From Symbiodinium kawagutii (Eukaryota; Sar; Dinophyceae; Suessiales; Symbiodiniaceae), in assembly GCA_009767595.1 (NCBI GenBank), contig VSDK01000599.1, positions 130,036-194,035 of the forward strand: 64,000 nucleotides of DNA, in the 5' to 3' direction. A model generated the notes under the pieces. It worked only from the letters and a program-made list of their open reading frames with translations. It searched no databases and had not been told where the DNA came from. The position numbers and the translations under genes were made by a program. The first letter of the stretch is position 1. Each line of letters opens with the position of its first letter. This document shows positions 22,383 to 34,124 of the stretch, piece by piece.

Positions 22383-23026
22383 GGAGATTTGATATGTTCA
22401 GCCGTGCATGCAGAGGCCAGAGGGGGTGGGAGATTTGATATGTTCAGCCGTGCATGCAGAGGCCAGAGGGGGTGGGAGATTTGATATGTTCAGCCGTGCA
22501 TGCAGAGGCCAGAGGGGGTGGGAGATTTGATATGTTCAGCCGTGCATGCAGAGGCCAGAGGGGGTGGGAGATTTGATATGTTCAGCCGTGCATGCAGAGG
22601 CCAGAGGGGGTGGGAGATTTGATATGTTCAGCCGTGCATGCAGAGGCCAGAGGGGGTGGGAGATTTGATATGTTCAGCCGTGCATGCAGAGGCCAGAGGG
22701 GGTGGGAGATTTGATATGTTCAGCCGTGCATGCAGAGGCCAGAGGGGGTGGGAGATTTGATATGTTCAGCCGTGCATGCAGAGGCCAGAGGGGGTGGGAG
22801 ATTTGATATGTTCAGCCGTGCATGCAGAGGCCAGAGGGGGTGGGAGATTTGATATGTTCAGCCGTGCATGCAGAGGCCAGAGGGGGTGGGAGATTTGATA
22901 TGTTCAGCCGTGCATGCAGAGGCCAGAGGGGGTGGGAGATTTGATATGTTCAGCCGTGCATGCAGAGGCCAGAGGGGGTGGGAGATTTGATATGTTCAGC
23001 CGTGCATGCAGAGGCCAGAGGGGGTG
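22383..23026. repeat. Perfect 46-bp satellite, 14 copies
   Basis: The unit begins GGAGATTTGATATGTTCAGC and ends GGCCAGAGGGGGTG. Fourteen head-to-tail copies span exactly 644 bp, and I see no differences between copies, so the array expanded or homogenised recently. The period is not a multiple of three and there is no spacer variation. Confidence 0.98.
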
Positions 23027-23040
23027 GCAGTCTGTGTGAG

Positions 23041-23380
23041 TCGCGTGACAGCGTACATTAACATCCCACCCCACCCCACCCCACCCCCATCCCCATGTCC
23101 CCATCGTGTGCGCGGTTGACTCTGTTGTTGGGGTCGCTTTCGTGTCGCAGGCGTGGCATTCCGTGTGATTCGCGTGACAGCGGACGTCAACATCCCACCC
23201 CACCCCACCCCACCCCCATCCCCATGTCCCCATCGTGTGCGCGGTTGACTCTGTTGTTGGGGTCGCTTTCGTGTGGCAGGCGTGGCAGGGCGCGTGACAG
23301 AGTACGTTAACATCCCATTGGTTGACCCTGTTGGCGGGTTTGCTTTCGTGTGGCAGGCGTGGCATTCGGTGTGGATCGTG
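23041..23380. repeat. 129-bp repeat with C-rich core
   Basis: Two full units start with CGCGTGACAG at 23042 and 23171; a third, shorter unit at 23291 lacks the CCCCA core. Each full unit contains (CCCCA)n, which is GGGGT repeats on the minus strand. Confidence 0.9.
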
Positions 23381-24780
23381 TGCGCCGGTGACCCTCCTGG
23401 AGCCTTCCCCGGTGCGTGTGCGCCGTTGACCCTCGAGTCGTGTGCGCAGATGACCCCTTTCCCATCATGGTAGTTCATTCACAGCTGGATCTCTCATCTT
23501 GCCCCAGTTTCAGGGAGGGTCGACTTGCTAAGACTGTTCCTGGATGCGAATGATGGACGGAAATTGGTGCCAATAGTTGCTTTGGAACCATCAACAGACA
23601 ATGGCCATGTTCCTTTCTTTTTCCCCTATGTGGTGGAAGTGATGGGGATGGTCGACAATTTCCAGGATTGTTTTTTGAGGCGGCAATCAGCCCAATTCAG
23701 CAACAGTGCGTATGTCCAAATCGGTGAGCACACATGTGCACTTGACAATCATTTCCAGGCACCAACATGTTCAAGATTTTGTGGACCCACAGCCAAGTTA
23801 TGGGTATATCTCCAACACGTAGAACATCATTAGTATTCATTAGTGGCGTGGTGTTGACTGCGATATACATCTACTTTGTATATGTACTTTATCTATATTT
23901 GCATAGCGATCATAGCGATCGATCCGACAATCAGCATGTTTCTGATCAGGATATTCTTTTTTGTTGTGGTGTTTAGGCCAGCCAAAGCCTCTGACGTTTG
24001 AAAACAAATAGGTCAGAATCCGCAGTGGTACAGAGCCAGATGTAGTCGAATTGTCCATCAATGTATCCTTTAACCGATGATATTATTCTTTCAGCACTTG
24101 AAGAGCGAGCCTTCGGGCTTGACAGTGGGGATTCGAAAGTATTACCATAGCTTTCAATGCACGCAGGGCTACGCTCCACATCAGGATCTTCATCTCAGAC
24201 AGACCAGGTGTAAAATATTGGGAGAAAACTCAGATACTTTCTATTTTGGAACCAACCAACTGTTTGGATACGTAGTTCATCGTATTTGTTTTGTTAGTTA
24301 TATCTCACATTTTTGTTCTCAAATCCCAACCAACCAAGTGTTCTATCTCCAAAGTGTTTGGGTATAGTGTCCTATCCCATTATGTTTGTCGGTGATATCA
24401 TGCTCTATCCCTTAAAGATTGCTGGTTCTTCATCACCAACATCAACTGAACTACGAGCGCTAATGCTCCGCAGTGGCGACTGTCTCCTGCTAGTGAGGCA
24501 CTGAAATCCCTTGCACACAAGGACCTGCTCCCGGTGCCACAATCATGGCTTGCTAGTGATGGTGTGGGATAATGGCTTACTAGTATTGACTTCCAATCTT
24601 GCCTTTACAATGGCTAGTGATGGTCAATACTTTTCGATAGTCACATAAACGTGCTCGATAATTGCTGGTAAGTATGTATCATCTTGCTTTGTCATGGATA
24701 ACAATGGAGGATTGATGGTGTTTGCTGATGATCAATGACGGCTGGCATTGACTTAGTGTCCATACCGAACGTCGATAGTG
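23381..24780. other. No gene recognised
   Basis: Open frames at 23525-23833 (plus) and 23973-24179 (minus) lack convincing splice boundaries or recognisable motifs. I see no other structure. Confidence 0.4.
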
Positions 24781-25325
24781 GATATACATTCATTACATGA
24801 TTGCATTACATTGCGTTACATCGAATTACATGATATGATATATTTTTGTTTTGATATATCATACTGGCATTATATTCTATTATACTATTTCTTTATGATA
24901 TTGCATTACATTTTATCACATGATATACTGAGTAATATTACAATATGTCATATGGTAGAATATTCTACTATATCAAATACATTTTTTATCATATCACATT
25001 ATATTATATCATACCATGTCATATCATATCATATCATATTATATCATAGTACAATATATTATATCATTTTGTAGTATACTATATCATATTTTAGTATATT
25101 ATATTCTACCATGTTTTTTCATTTTTGGTATATGATATTTTACTATATTCTGTTATATCAGATGGCTTATGATATTGCATTACATGATGTAGTATCATAT
25201 CATGTTATACTATACTATATCATACCATATCATATTACTTTAAACTATATTATATCATGTTATATTCTATTACATTGCATTCTAGTTCAGCATGTTGTAT
25301 TATATACGTAGCACTACGTTACGTT
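24781..25325. repeat. TATCATAT-type AT-rich repeat
   Basis: About 540 bp of degenerate ATATCAT/ATTACAT motifs, largely self-complementary and able to form many short hairpins. Confidence 0.85.
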
Positions 25326-26308
25326 GCGTTGCTTTACATTACACTACATACCAGTACGTACAAGTATGTATGTAGCTATACATTCACTCACGTACTGTTG
25401 TACTACCCTACTGTGTGCATCATGTGTATCATCCTATTCACTCCCATGTATAATGTAAACAATGTAAAAAGTATGTCTATATATATATATGTATACCTTT
25501 TGGAAGTGCTACCTGAATCCTAATGCTCGCTCTAGTCTTAATGTTCGTATCCCTGTTGAGCGCAGAAAAGTCGGTGCTTTATTTGTTTTGGCGCCCTGTC
25601 AACATCCATATTGAGGGAAAGCAAGCACCAGCTATGAGGGTACCTTGACGATCATGGACCCCAATATGGTTGGTTAGTATCTCACCTATCCCCGATGAGT
25701 AACCACCATCAACCATGCTTATGATTAGTCTCGCAGTCTCCCTATTGATGTCGGTCATTCCGACTACTGTTCGACATTTCTACATTGGTTCATTATTATA
25801 TAATTAAGTATTATCACCACCACGCAGTATTCAGCCACTAAGCAATAATCTAAACAGATGCTATAGCGATGATTTTTCCAACTTGCTGGATCAGTTGAAC
25901 AGGGACCGCTGGTGGTGAATGATCAGCAACAAAACCACTGGTTTGATGATGAACAATGTTTGATTATGTTCAGTAATTAATGATTGATGGTTGACAGCGC
26001 TTGATACTCTTTGTCGGTTGGTTGCTTCAATTGATAAGTTGGTGCTGCCTAGTTAGTTGCATCGGTTCCTCGAAAAGGCATCTTGAGTTGTTTTTAACAT
26101 ATCGAATTATTACCATTCTAATTGTTGGTGATTTTTTTTGCCAAAGTAATGGTAACAACACTGAACCACGGACACCATAGTTGTAATCAAAACACTACGG
26201 GTAAGAAGTATTAAAGTGTTATTACAACAATTAACTTCTTATTGGAACTATTAACCATGGTATTTTTTGGCTTACCTGTTGAATATTGCCTGAGTCATCC
26301 CCTATCAG
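25326..26308. other. Mostly non-coding
   Basis: A short plus frame at about 25555-25645 (AEKSVLYLFWRPVNIHIEGK) might be an exon, but the boundaries are unclear. Nothing else recognised. Confidence 0.4.
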
Positions 26309-26397
26309 GTGGTGCTGATGAGTCGGATCTCGTGCAATTCGCCGAGAGCGTTCGTCAGGAGGGTCTCACTGGGTCGTCACTTTCCGCATCGACTCGA
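26309..26397 (+). CDS. Candidate exon, unknown gene
   Basis: AG|G acceptor and GTGGCT donor enclose GADESDLVQFAESVRQEGLT then GSSLSASTR. Acidic then Ser-rich. It could belong to the cytoplasmic tail of a large protein; not recognised. Confidence 0.5.
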
Positions 26398-26633
26398 GTG
26401 GCTAACCTGAGGGCCCCTCAGCTGCAATTCAGAAGCTTGCAGGAGTATTTGCCATAACGATGACCGTCAACGGTTCGGAGCTATAGCCATCTATAGGTTG
26501 GCCATAGTGTTCTAAGATTTGAAACAAGCTGTTAGCCAATTGGTTCGCCAATTTGGTTAGCCATAGTGTTGTTGGAGCCCTTCTAAGCCGGTGTGATACA
26601 TTGCCGCCGGACCCGAAACTGTGTTGCTGTGAG

Positions 26634-26675
26634 GCTGATTTGGATGCCATGAAGGAAGACATGGCAGTGATTCAG
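26634..26675 (+). CDS. Candidate coiled-coil exon
   Basis: AG|G acceptor and GC donor enclose ADLDAMKEDMAVIQ. Heptad-like helices of this type (LxxMxxDMxxIQ) occur after S6 in many dinoflagellate channels, so it may be the channel tail 11 kb downstream of S6; that is inference. The frame stays open from 26553. Confidence 0.45.
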
Positions 26676-26714
26676 GCCGGTGTAGAGTTGGCTGGGCGGA
26701 CGGTTCAGGGCCCT

Positions 26715-27014
26715 GGTGAATGGTGGATGATGATTCGCCCAAGCCGCGATGCGGAACTGAGTTCCAGGTCCTGCGAAGAAATCCAGGTCCTGCGAAGAAA
26801 CTGCTGGGGAGTTGGGGATGCCCAACACACCAAACCCCTCACCACCTCAACGGGAGCGGTGGAGATCCACCATCCACAGGACAGCTTGTCAGTGGTCCTG
26901 AGCCTCTTGAGCCTGAAGCCCAAGGCCTGGATCGCTGTGGCAGCCATCCTGGGAGAAGTTCCTGTCCCAGCCGTGCCCTATGCCAGCTATGGAAGTACCA
27001 ACTTGTGGTTCTAG
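26715..27014 (+). CDS. GC-rich open region, likely exon(s)
   Basis: Two plus frames stay open for 100 or more codons. One contains KPKAWIAVAAILGEVPVPAV before a stop at 27014. A 20-bp direct repeat (TCCAGGTCCTGCGAAGAAA at 26762 and 26781) lies at its start. Exon limits and frame cannot be fixed. Confidence 0.4.
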   Translation, partial: GEWWMMIRPSRDAELSSRSCEEIQVLRRNCWGVGDAQHTKPLTTSTGAVEIHHPQDSLSVVLSLLSLKPKAWIAVAAILGEVPVPAVPYASYGSTNLWF

Positions 27015-27400
27015 GGTTCTAGGTTCAGGTTGGTTCAGGTTGGTTCACGTGATTGGGGTGTTTTGGAGCTGAAACCACATCAACAGACATCAGTAGGGGA
27101 TAATCAACTCAGTTTTGTTTCTAGCTCACTGTTTAGGTCGGCCAAGATTGGCCAACATCTACTTAAAGTTGATGAATCTAGATGACATTTTCAATCACGA
27201 TTCACAGCAATCGATAATCACGACGGCCAATGATTCTCAATCAGTGATAGTGAGGGTTAATCATTACTTAATAATTGATACGTTCATTGCTAGTGATGGC
27301 CATCAGATTAAATGACAAATTGTGGTCATCATGTTAAATGAACATCAACCATGGTTGTTGACATCAAATGTATTCACGTACAATTGCTCATTAATAATCG

Positions 27401-27632
27401 TCATCATCATCATCATCATCATCACCATCACCATCACCATCACCATCACCATCACCACCACCACGACCACCACCACCACCATCAGCATCATCATCATCAT
27501 CATCATCATCACCATCATCATCATCACCATCATCATCATCACCATCATCATCTTCATCATCATCTTCATCTTCTTCATCTTCATCTTCATCTTTATCATC
27601 ATCATCATCATCATCATCATCAGCATCATCAC

Positions 27633-27663
<31 letters not shown>

Positions 27664-27870
27664 GTCACCATCATGATCATCATCACCATCATCATCACCA
27701 TCACCTTCACCATCAACATCATCATCATCATCATCACCACCACCATCACCATACCATCACCATCACCATCACCACCATCGTCACCATCACCATCATCACC
27801 ATCATCATCAGCAGCAGCAGCATCACCATCATCATCACCGTCGTCATCCTCATCATCATCAAGAATTATC
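27401..27870. repeat. (CAT)n/(CAC)n microsatellite
   Basis: About 470 bp of CAT, CAC and CTT triplets. Poly-His, poly-Met and poly-Ile ORFs here are artefacts. Confidence 0.97.
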
Positions 27871-28153
27871 AAGGTGGTTATTGCTATGATTGATGCCGGC
27901 TAACTTACCTCATGATGCGGCCTGACAGACATGGCTGGGTTCCTTGCCCTCACTTATGCTTGTAGTCCATCACTGTTGACATACATACAAACATGCTTAC
28001 ATGCGCACATGCACACACACATCCATAGAGAGTTTGGTTTTCTGCTCGTTACATTTACATACACTGTCTACATACATACAACCTTTTATATGAGTTTTGT
28101 TTTTGCATATGCATCCATTACATGAATTACATTCCATTACATGAGATTTGGAG

Positions 28154-28233
28154 GTTCGTGCCCCCAAGCTTATCCGAGAACCCCGGCTGTGCTTACCCCG
28201 CGAGAATCGCTTCAGGATGTGGGAGAGGCTATG
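28154..28233 (+). CDS. Candidate exon, unknown gene
   Basis: AG|G acceptor and GTGAAC donor enclose VRAPKLIREPRLCLPRENRF then RMWERL. Two other frames are open (one PRTPAVLTPRESLQDVGEAM); this one has the best boundaries and third-position GC. Confidence 0.45.
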
Positions 28234-28583
28234 GTGAACTCGCCCATGTGCCTGGGCATGATCCAGCGGGTTCGTCCGAGTTAGGGGGGCATTCCAAATC
28301 GGGGTTGCCAGCATGGCTAAGAACTAATGATAAACGAGCCAACCAATGGTTAACGAACCGGTCAGTGATGTAAATAAACATATTTTTTCTTAGATATATA
28401 ATAGTGGTTAATCATGGCTATGTAATGGTAAGATCTATGTAATGGTGAATCACTCCCTGGTAAATGGTTGATAATAGCTGATAGTAACCAACAAAAAAAG
28501 GGATGCCAACCATATGACTACTGTATATCTATATGGTGGGATTTGTTGGTTTATGCGCAAGTATAGTTGTATCTCCCAGTGAA

Positions 28584-28699
28584 CTGGCTGTGGGTCAAAA
28601 CCCCGTACCCCTGGTTCCCCATCATTAACCATTGGTTTCCTTGTTATTGTTGGTTGTTAACCCCCATGAAATTGGTTGATTAATATTGACCCATAGCCA
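28584..28699. mobile_element. MITE-like family B copy
   Basis: CTGGCTGTGGGTCAAAACCC at left, ATATTGACCCATAGCCAA at right; interior shares CCGTACCCCTGGTTCCCC, CATTAACCATTG and TTGGTTGATTAATATTGACC with the 59.9-kb copy. Confidence 0.8.
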
Positions 28700-28747
28700 A
28701 CTAACTGGGCGAGTTAACCAACTGGGTGGGTACCACTCTGTAGAGAG

Positions 28748-28862
28748 GGCTGGGCGGTCTCGCCTTGAAAGACGACCAGGCGGTCACTTCTTGCTGCCGG
28801 TTTGGCAGCAGCACCAAGCACCAGCCAACAGGGGCCACCAGAGAACACCTGGCTTTGGAATG
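28748..28862 (+). CDS. Candidate exon, unknown gene
   Basis: From AG|G at 28746-28747 one frame reads LGGLALKDDQAVTSCCRFGS then STKHQPTGATREHLALE. A second frame (RLERRPGGHFLLPVWQQHQA) is also open. It directly follows a MITE-like copy. The end is not defined. Confidence 0.4.
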
Positions 28863-28966
28863 CTACAGTTCCAATCGATGTGGATGGTTCATGATGGTTA
28901 AAAGGTGGTTAAATGATGTGTTCGTGATTTGAGCTGGTTAAACGATGGTTAGATCATATTTAAATG

Positions 28967-29066
28967 ATGGTTTCTCAAAAGAGGGGTGCCCCCGAATCAT
29001 TCCATATCAACCATTTAGATTACCAAATCCAAATTTTTTGGGGTCCCTATGGCTTGAGAAACCGCC
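28967..29066. mobile_element. MITE-like family A copy, opposite orientation
   Basis: Begins GGTTTCTCAAAAGAGGGGTG and ends CCCTATGGCTTGAGAAACCG; interior is inverted relative to the 21.8-kb copy. Confidence 0.75.
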
Positions 29067-29354
29067 AATTGTTGCTGATGGGTTGACACCAACGCACCCA
29101 GAAAAATTCACATCCCAACACTAGGACCATTTTGTTGAACAGGAACAATACCAGGGTGACCTGACCCTCAGCAGTAAAACTACAAGGTGAGTTATGAATT
29201 CTAAGTTATAAGGTGAGTAAAACTAGAAGGTGAGTAAAACTACTGTGAATTCTGGATTACAAGTTATATGCAACTGACTATAGGCTACGATTATTTGACA
29301 ATGCCGAATGTAGCAAGCACACAGCCGATGACTATATGATTAGACTCGCCGTTC

Positions 29355-29460
29355 AGCCGCCGTCCCCGTGGCAAAGGACGGAGCCGCTGACGGAGCCTTT
29401 GCCTGAGGACGAGCTGGGTCCGGATCCCTGGGTGGCACCGTGGGCAGTGACGCCGTCACC
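29355..29460 (+). CDS. Candidate proline/glutamate-rich exon
   Basis: Plus frame PPSPWQRTEPLTEPLPEDEL then GPDPWVAPWAVTP after an AG; an inner AG|G at 29406 and a GTGGCA donor at 29432 could give a shorter exon. GC-rich island in AT-rich surroundings. Confidence 0.4.
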
Positions 29461-30095
29461 ATGCATCAACCACGAATCATTATCAACGCTACGAAGAAAT
29501 ACTATGTAGGCGCCATGAAATACCATGAACCATTACTACATGTGATTTGGTTTGAAAGGCAACATGCATGACGAGAACAAAGAAACATACCTGATGTCAA
29601 GGAGAACAGAACAACATGAGGAGAACCATACCCACAAACATTTAGAACAGCAATAAGAAACGGGAAGAAACACATACCAAGAATACATACCCCTGACAGA
29701 ATCTGGAAGATCCACAGGTGGTTTGTAAACCTTGTGAAAGGCACCGTCCAGCACATTTGCAAAAACAACTCGAACAAACAAAAATGCCCGGGAATACATT
29801 GGATGGTACCAATGTGCTCAAGTTTCCAGCGATTTTTCTCATGTCTTGTTCTCGGCTGCCGCCAAATCTCCAATGTTTTCCTGTTTTTTACCAGCCGTCC
29901 CCAACATGCCAAGTTAGTGGTGATTCTGTGGACAATATGGCAATATAAAAACAACAACTCAGAATGAAACGGTTTAGCTACTACTGGGCAGTTAGCTACA
30001 AACTGCCGTGGTTTTGTTGATCTCGATTCGCACCAGCATGATGAAATATAGACGGATGATGTATGCAGCCACAGTGATCACTCTAGAGATTGCGG

Positions 30096-30165
30096 CTAGG
30101 CCTGAGAAGAAAGACGAGGGCCATGGGATGGTGTCCTCCAGTGATGACGAGAGTCAACACTCGAA
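30096..30165 (+). CDS. Candidate acidic/serine exon
   Basis: After AG|G the plus frame reads PEKKDEGHGMVSSSDDESQH. The end is not fixed. Charged and low-complexity; not recognised. Confidence 0.4.
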
Positions 30166-30549
30166 CCACCCACTTTCAGTTGGTACATGGAGGTACCAGC
30201 AAAGACTTCATCACCAACCAGCACAAGATCATCGAGAGTAGAGACACCATCATCTTTCTGAGGAGTGCACCAGCCGGAATACCATTAGGATTTTCGTCAA
30301 GTGTGATTTTTTCTCCAAATCCTAGTGATTCCATGAGAACAATTGGTATCTATTACTGTACTAGTTGTATTTGCAATCCTAGTTGTATCTGCCATTGGCA
30401 TCACCGTATGCTGGGAGCCCCCGGTGATTCCGCGCAACCTGCGTTCGAACTTGGCTGATTCGCCATGCGAGGTCCAAGGAGGTCGGCCGAATTGGACCAG
30501 AGACCAACGCAGCAGACTCAGAATGATGGGGCATAGTAACTAGTACAGT

Positions 30550-32880
30550 TCCATGGTGGGGATGTGGATGGTAGGGATGTGGCTATGGGTCGATATGAAT
30601 CAAACAACTAGTGGTTGGTAAAGGTTAATTGTTAGTAATACGGGATAATAATCATCAACTATATCCAACAACTGTAGGGGATACGCCAGCTATATATGCC
30701 TACGCATCAAGGCTTTAACCAGCCAACTTCGATGGGAAAGCGAGCAACCCAACCGTTGGACTAGTGACAGGTCAGGGGATGTGAGCCACGAGGGGTGGTT
30801 GATCCGCAGCCGTATATCGACATGTTGTTGTCTATGGTGGACACCCTGAGTTTTGAAATGTTTTGAAGATTTCCATGAACAGACTACAACTTAACAACCT
30901 ATATTTGAAATGAAACTAAATAGCATCTATATTTAGAATCTATATTTATAATCTAGTTTAGCATCCATATTTATCTATATAGTGTAGCATCTATATCTAG
31001 AATGAAACTAAATACCTATGTGACTGTATCTGTAGTCCATAGTAGTGGATAGCATTATCTATAGATGCTCTGTGTACTTGGGATGTTTCCCCGACACTTG
31101 AGCAAAATCAGGGCTAGGGATGAAAATGTGTGAAGAGATGTGTGAGCTATCAGAAGTTCTTGTTTGTGGACTCTTCTGGCTGCGGCAGGGTGATGGATGG
31201 GGTCTTCAAATCTTCTGGATTTCCCAACAACTTCCATGTTTGTGGGAAGACCTTACTGAAATTCACAGGAATTTCAAGGATCGTATCATATTATAGATTA
31301 CTTTCGGATAGCTTTTGCATTCATGTTGTAGATTACTTTCTGATCCGTTCTCTATCTTCTCCATGAGCTTGTCATTTTTAATGCAAACTTGCTGCTCCCA
31401 AGATCTTCCAATGCGGCAGTTTGCCGCTGGCTGACATGCTCGTCTTGGTCAGTGCCTACTGGGAGATTTATATCGACAATGATAGATCCAGCAGCCGCCA
31501 ATCAGTTTCAGCATAAAAGTTGGTGGTTTTCAGCATTGTTGATTCTCCCAGTCAATATTTGCAAATGTTGGTTGAGTAATGATTCAGCCTCTCTAACTCA
31601 ATGCTGAAGCCTACCACCGATTTTAAGCAACTCTTCTGTTGGTTATCACGGGGCCTCTTCAGCTGCTCAATGAACCATCAATTACCTCTCACTAATCATT
31701 GTCTATAAGCCATCTGCGACTCGAAACTGTTGTTCATTCACCATCACCAGCCACTATTCACTCAAGGCCATTCCGAACTATGATTGGTCCACCATTGTAA
31801 ACGGTGATTAATCATCAATAACCATCACTAACAAGTATTGTTTACCATCAAAAACGATTCACCGGCAAACATCATAGTCAGCATTGTCACCATTTATTGA
31901 GCGTCAATTTACCATCATAGTCACCAGCATTCATTAGTCACTAGTCATTAGTTCTTCCTGGGGTGTGCCAAGGCAACCTTCCACCTTTTTGCCGGGTGCC
32001 ATGCGGTAACGAGGCCCCAGCAAAGGAGTTTCTTGAGCCAAAGGGGAGTGCCCAAGTTATGAGTGGTTTAAATAGGGAAGTCCCCAACTTATGGTTGGTT
32101 TATTCATATAAATGGTTTATAAATTGGATGATTTGGGGGTACCCCTATGACTTGAGCAACACCCACATGATGCTTAATGACCGTGTCAATAACCAGAACT
32201 ATCGCCAATGGCTTTCCTGGTGATTAGTGCTAGTAACACTTGCTCAATGGTTGACAATGGTTAGCCAACAAGAACCAACAATGTTCGAAAATAGCCCTTC
32301 ACGAACCACAATCAACTGTTGTGCGACCGAAGGTCCGACCAAACAGGCCGCCCAAAGGTTCTAACTGTTGATCAAAGTGCATCAGCCGTAATGACATGTA
32401 ATGACACATGATTGCCTAAATCCAGTTGTCCAAAGTTGAACATCATACCTGGAGCGAACATCCTGAATCATCAATGTATCGTTAGTAATTAGTGATGATG
32501 AAGCATAAGTTCGTGACCATCACCAATTATTCATTAAGCATTTGTTGCCAAGAACATTCAAATCTGGCGGCTCCTCTTAGGAGATGTGCAAGGACAAATC
32601 TCCAAGCTTTGTCACCAATGAACTGTTGCATGTGTCGCAACTCGTTATATCCATGAAGCATAGTTTTTGCTGCCACAACTCAGAGGTTTCTCGCAAACTC
32701 ATCGGAATTTTGGCCACGTAGGGCGCCCTGTATCATGGACCCAGCGAACGGGGACACCAGTGCCACAGGTCCAAGTCAGGAATTCGCTGCTCGAAAAACC
32801 GGAACTTCAATGACTCGGTTTCACGGCACCCCGTTGTTGTTTCACTTGTAGCAAAGTCACGCAATGCACATACCTTGCTG
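30550..32880. other. Mostly non-coding
   Basis: Holds short direct repeats of AGCATCTATATTTAGAATC type at 30920-31000 and a MITE-like copy at 32028-32166. A frame at about 30343-30543, just upstream, is discussed under rejected items. No exon called. Confidence 0.4.
32028..32166. mobile_element. MITE-like family A copy
   Basis: Longer copy (139 bp) ending GATGATTTGGGGGTACCCCT and CTTGAGCAACACCCACAT; the left part holds a duplicated GTCCCCAACTTATGG-type motif. Confidence 0.7.
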
Positions 32881-32970
32881 GTGCTGAGCAGCATGCTGAG
32901 AAACATGTTTGCAGCTAAGGTTATCTTAGGATCTAATACTCCAGCTGCAGTTTCAAGAGATATCTCACAA
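32881..32970 (-). CDS. Candidate exon, unknown gene
   Basis: Minus frame ETAAGVLDPKITLAANMFLS then MLLSTSK before a consensus GTATGT donor. The ORF stays open beyond it to 32733, so intron retention or a longer exon is possible. Confidence 0.4.
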
Positions 32971-33183
32971 TGATGACGCAACTCTCATGGAGATGGTGTT
33001 TTTTGCTCTCAGCCATCAGCCTTTGTTATTGCCTTGACGAGGGTCAGGCATGTCCGGGGTCAATTTCCGGGTGCCGGACTCAGTCGCCATAAGCAGAACT
33101 GCTGAGATTCAATTGCATCAAAGCATTATCAATCAACATTTATCAACCATTGGCGCAAAAAGGTTGGGTTGAACAACTAACCA

Positions 33184-33411
33184 TTAGATTATAGCCATAG
33201 CTTTGTTACCCATTGGACCAGTATCAACTGTTTTAGCCCAATAGTCATGGTCCACTGACATTACCATCGGCTTTACCAGAGCGGTTTCCACCGGAACGCT
33301 GGACCCGGCGGCTGTTCTGCGCCACTTCGCTGGTGAGTTGCAGAGTTCGTAGCGGTACGTTGCTTCCACACTTGCCTCTGGTGGAGTAGTGACGTTGTTG
33401 GCATCCCACAT
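33184..33411 (-). CDS. Candidate coding segment, unknown
   Basis: A 75-codon minus frame with ANNVTTPPEASVEATYRYEL, then a basic stretch and VETALVKPMVMSVDHDYWAK. A second minus frame is open in the middle. Together with 33420-33614 it may be one degenerate gene in two frames. Confidence 0.4.
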   Translation of the reverse strand: MWDANNVTTPPEASVEATYRYELCNSPAKWRRTAAGSSVPVETALVKPMVMSVDHDYWAKTVDTGPMGNKAMAII

Positions 33412-33419
33412 ATCTTAAA

Positions 33420-33614
33420 AAATGCCAATCTGACCCATGGTGAATCATGAGCGCTTCACTGTAAGCTGTTGGTCCAATTGATACAAGCTCTGCACCACTG
33501 TTCAATGCACTTGGAAGGGAAGCTGTGAATCTGGATCGCTATGAGATGGACCCTTGTAGGGGAACTTATCGATGAACATTCCTTTCAGACTTTCAGCATC
33601 TCCCACTTGCTTTC
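33420..33614 (-). CDS. Candidate coding segments, frame changes inside
   Basis: From AG|G at 33615-33616 the minus frame reads GKQVGDAESLKGMFIDKFPY and stops soon after; in another frame NSGAELVSIGPTAYSEALMI follows at once. Either a short intron lies between, or this is a frameshifted pseudogene. No family recognised. Confidence 0.4.
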
Positions 33615-34124
33615 CTTGGAAAACCATGGATCTTTCAGTTCTGAACTGAGCCAAAGAAAATGTACTGTATAAATCGATCTTCTCAATTCTGGGATGAACG
33701 TACTAACTAGTAGCAGTAGCATTGGTTCACATTGAAACTCTCTCCACTTCGTTGGGTCACAATGAATTCTTGTTTTCTAATGTCTTTTTGCATGGCGCTC
33801 CAAGTGTGCCAGCCGCCGCCCTGAGGATGAAGCTCGGTGTTTTGCTATCGATTAGTGGGTGGTTTAACCAATGGATGGTTTATCACTCGAATTCGTTAAG
33901 CCATTGGATGATTTAAAGGGACTCATTTTTAGAAACAGCAACAAAATATTCTCTGTGTACCTGGTGATGATTTAAAATTGACTCATGCTTCGGCGATGGG
34001 TTTGAATCACCGACCAGCTATCTAACCATTGTAGCCAGAAAAGAAACAGCCATGCCGTTTGACTCAAGGGCAAGCCGACTACCTGACATGAACCATTTAT
34101 GTAGATATTAGATGCACATTGATG

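Noticed and set aside
22383..23026. CRISPR array
   Set aside because: Units are contiguous and identical with no variable spacers, and nothing else suggests a prokaryote.
22904..23478. Minus ORFs of 153 and 160 codons
   Set aside because: They run through the 46-bp and 129-bp arrays and exist only because the repeats lack stops.
27322..27903. Three ORFs of 175-193 codons (His-, Ile- and Met-rich)
   Set aside because: (CAT)n artefacts in three frames.
30343..30543. 66-codon frame with an apparent transmembrane segment (VSITVLVVFAILVV)
   Set aside because: The hydrophobic part is AT-rich intron-like sequence with no splice boundary; only the distal GC-rich part (30410-30530) might be an exon, and its frame is uncertain.
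32031..32043. Relic of the dinoflagellate spliced leader (CTTGAGCCAAA matches the inverse of its 3' end)
   Set aside because: Only about 11 bp match and the site is the end of a MITE family A copy, whose other copies read CTTGAGAAAC or CTTGAGCAAC.
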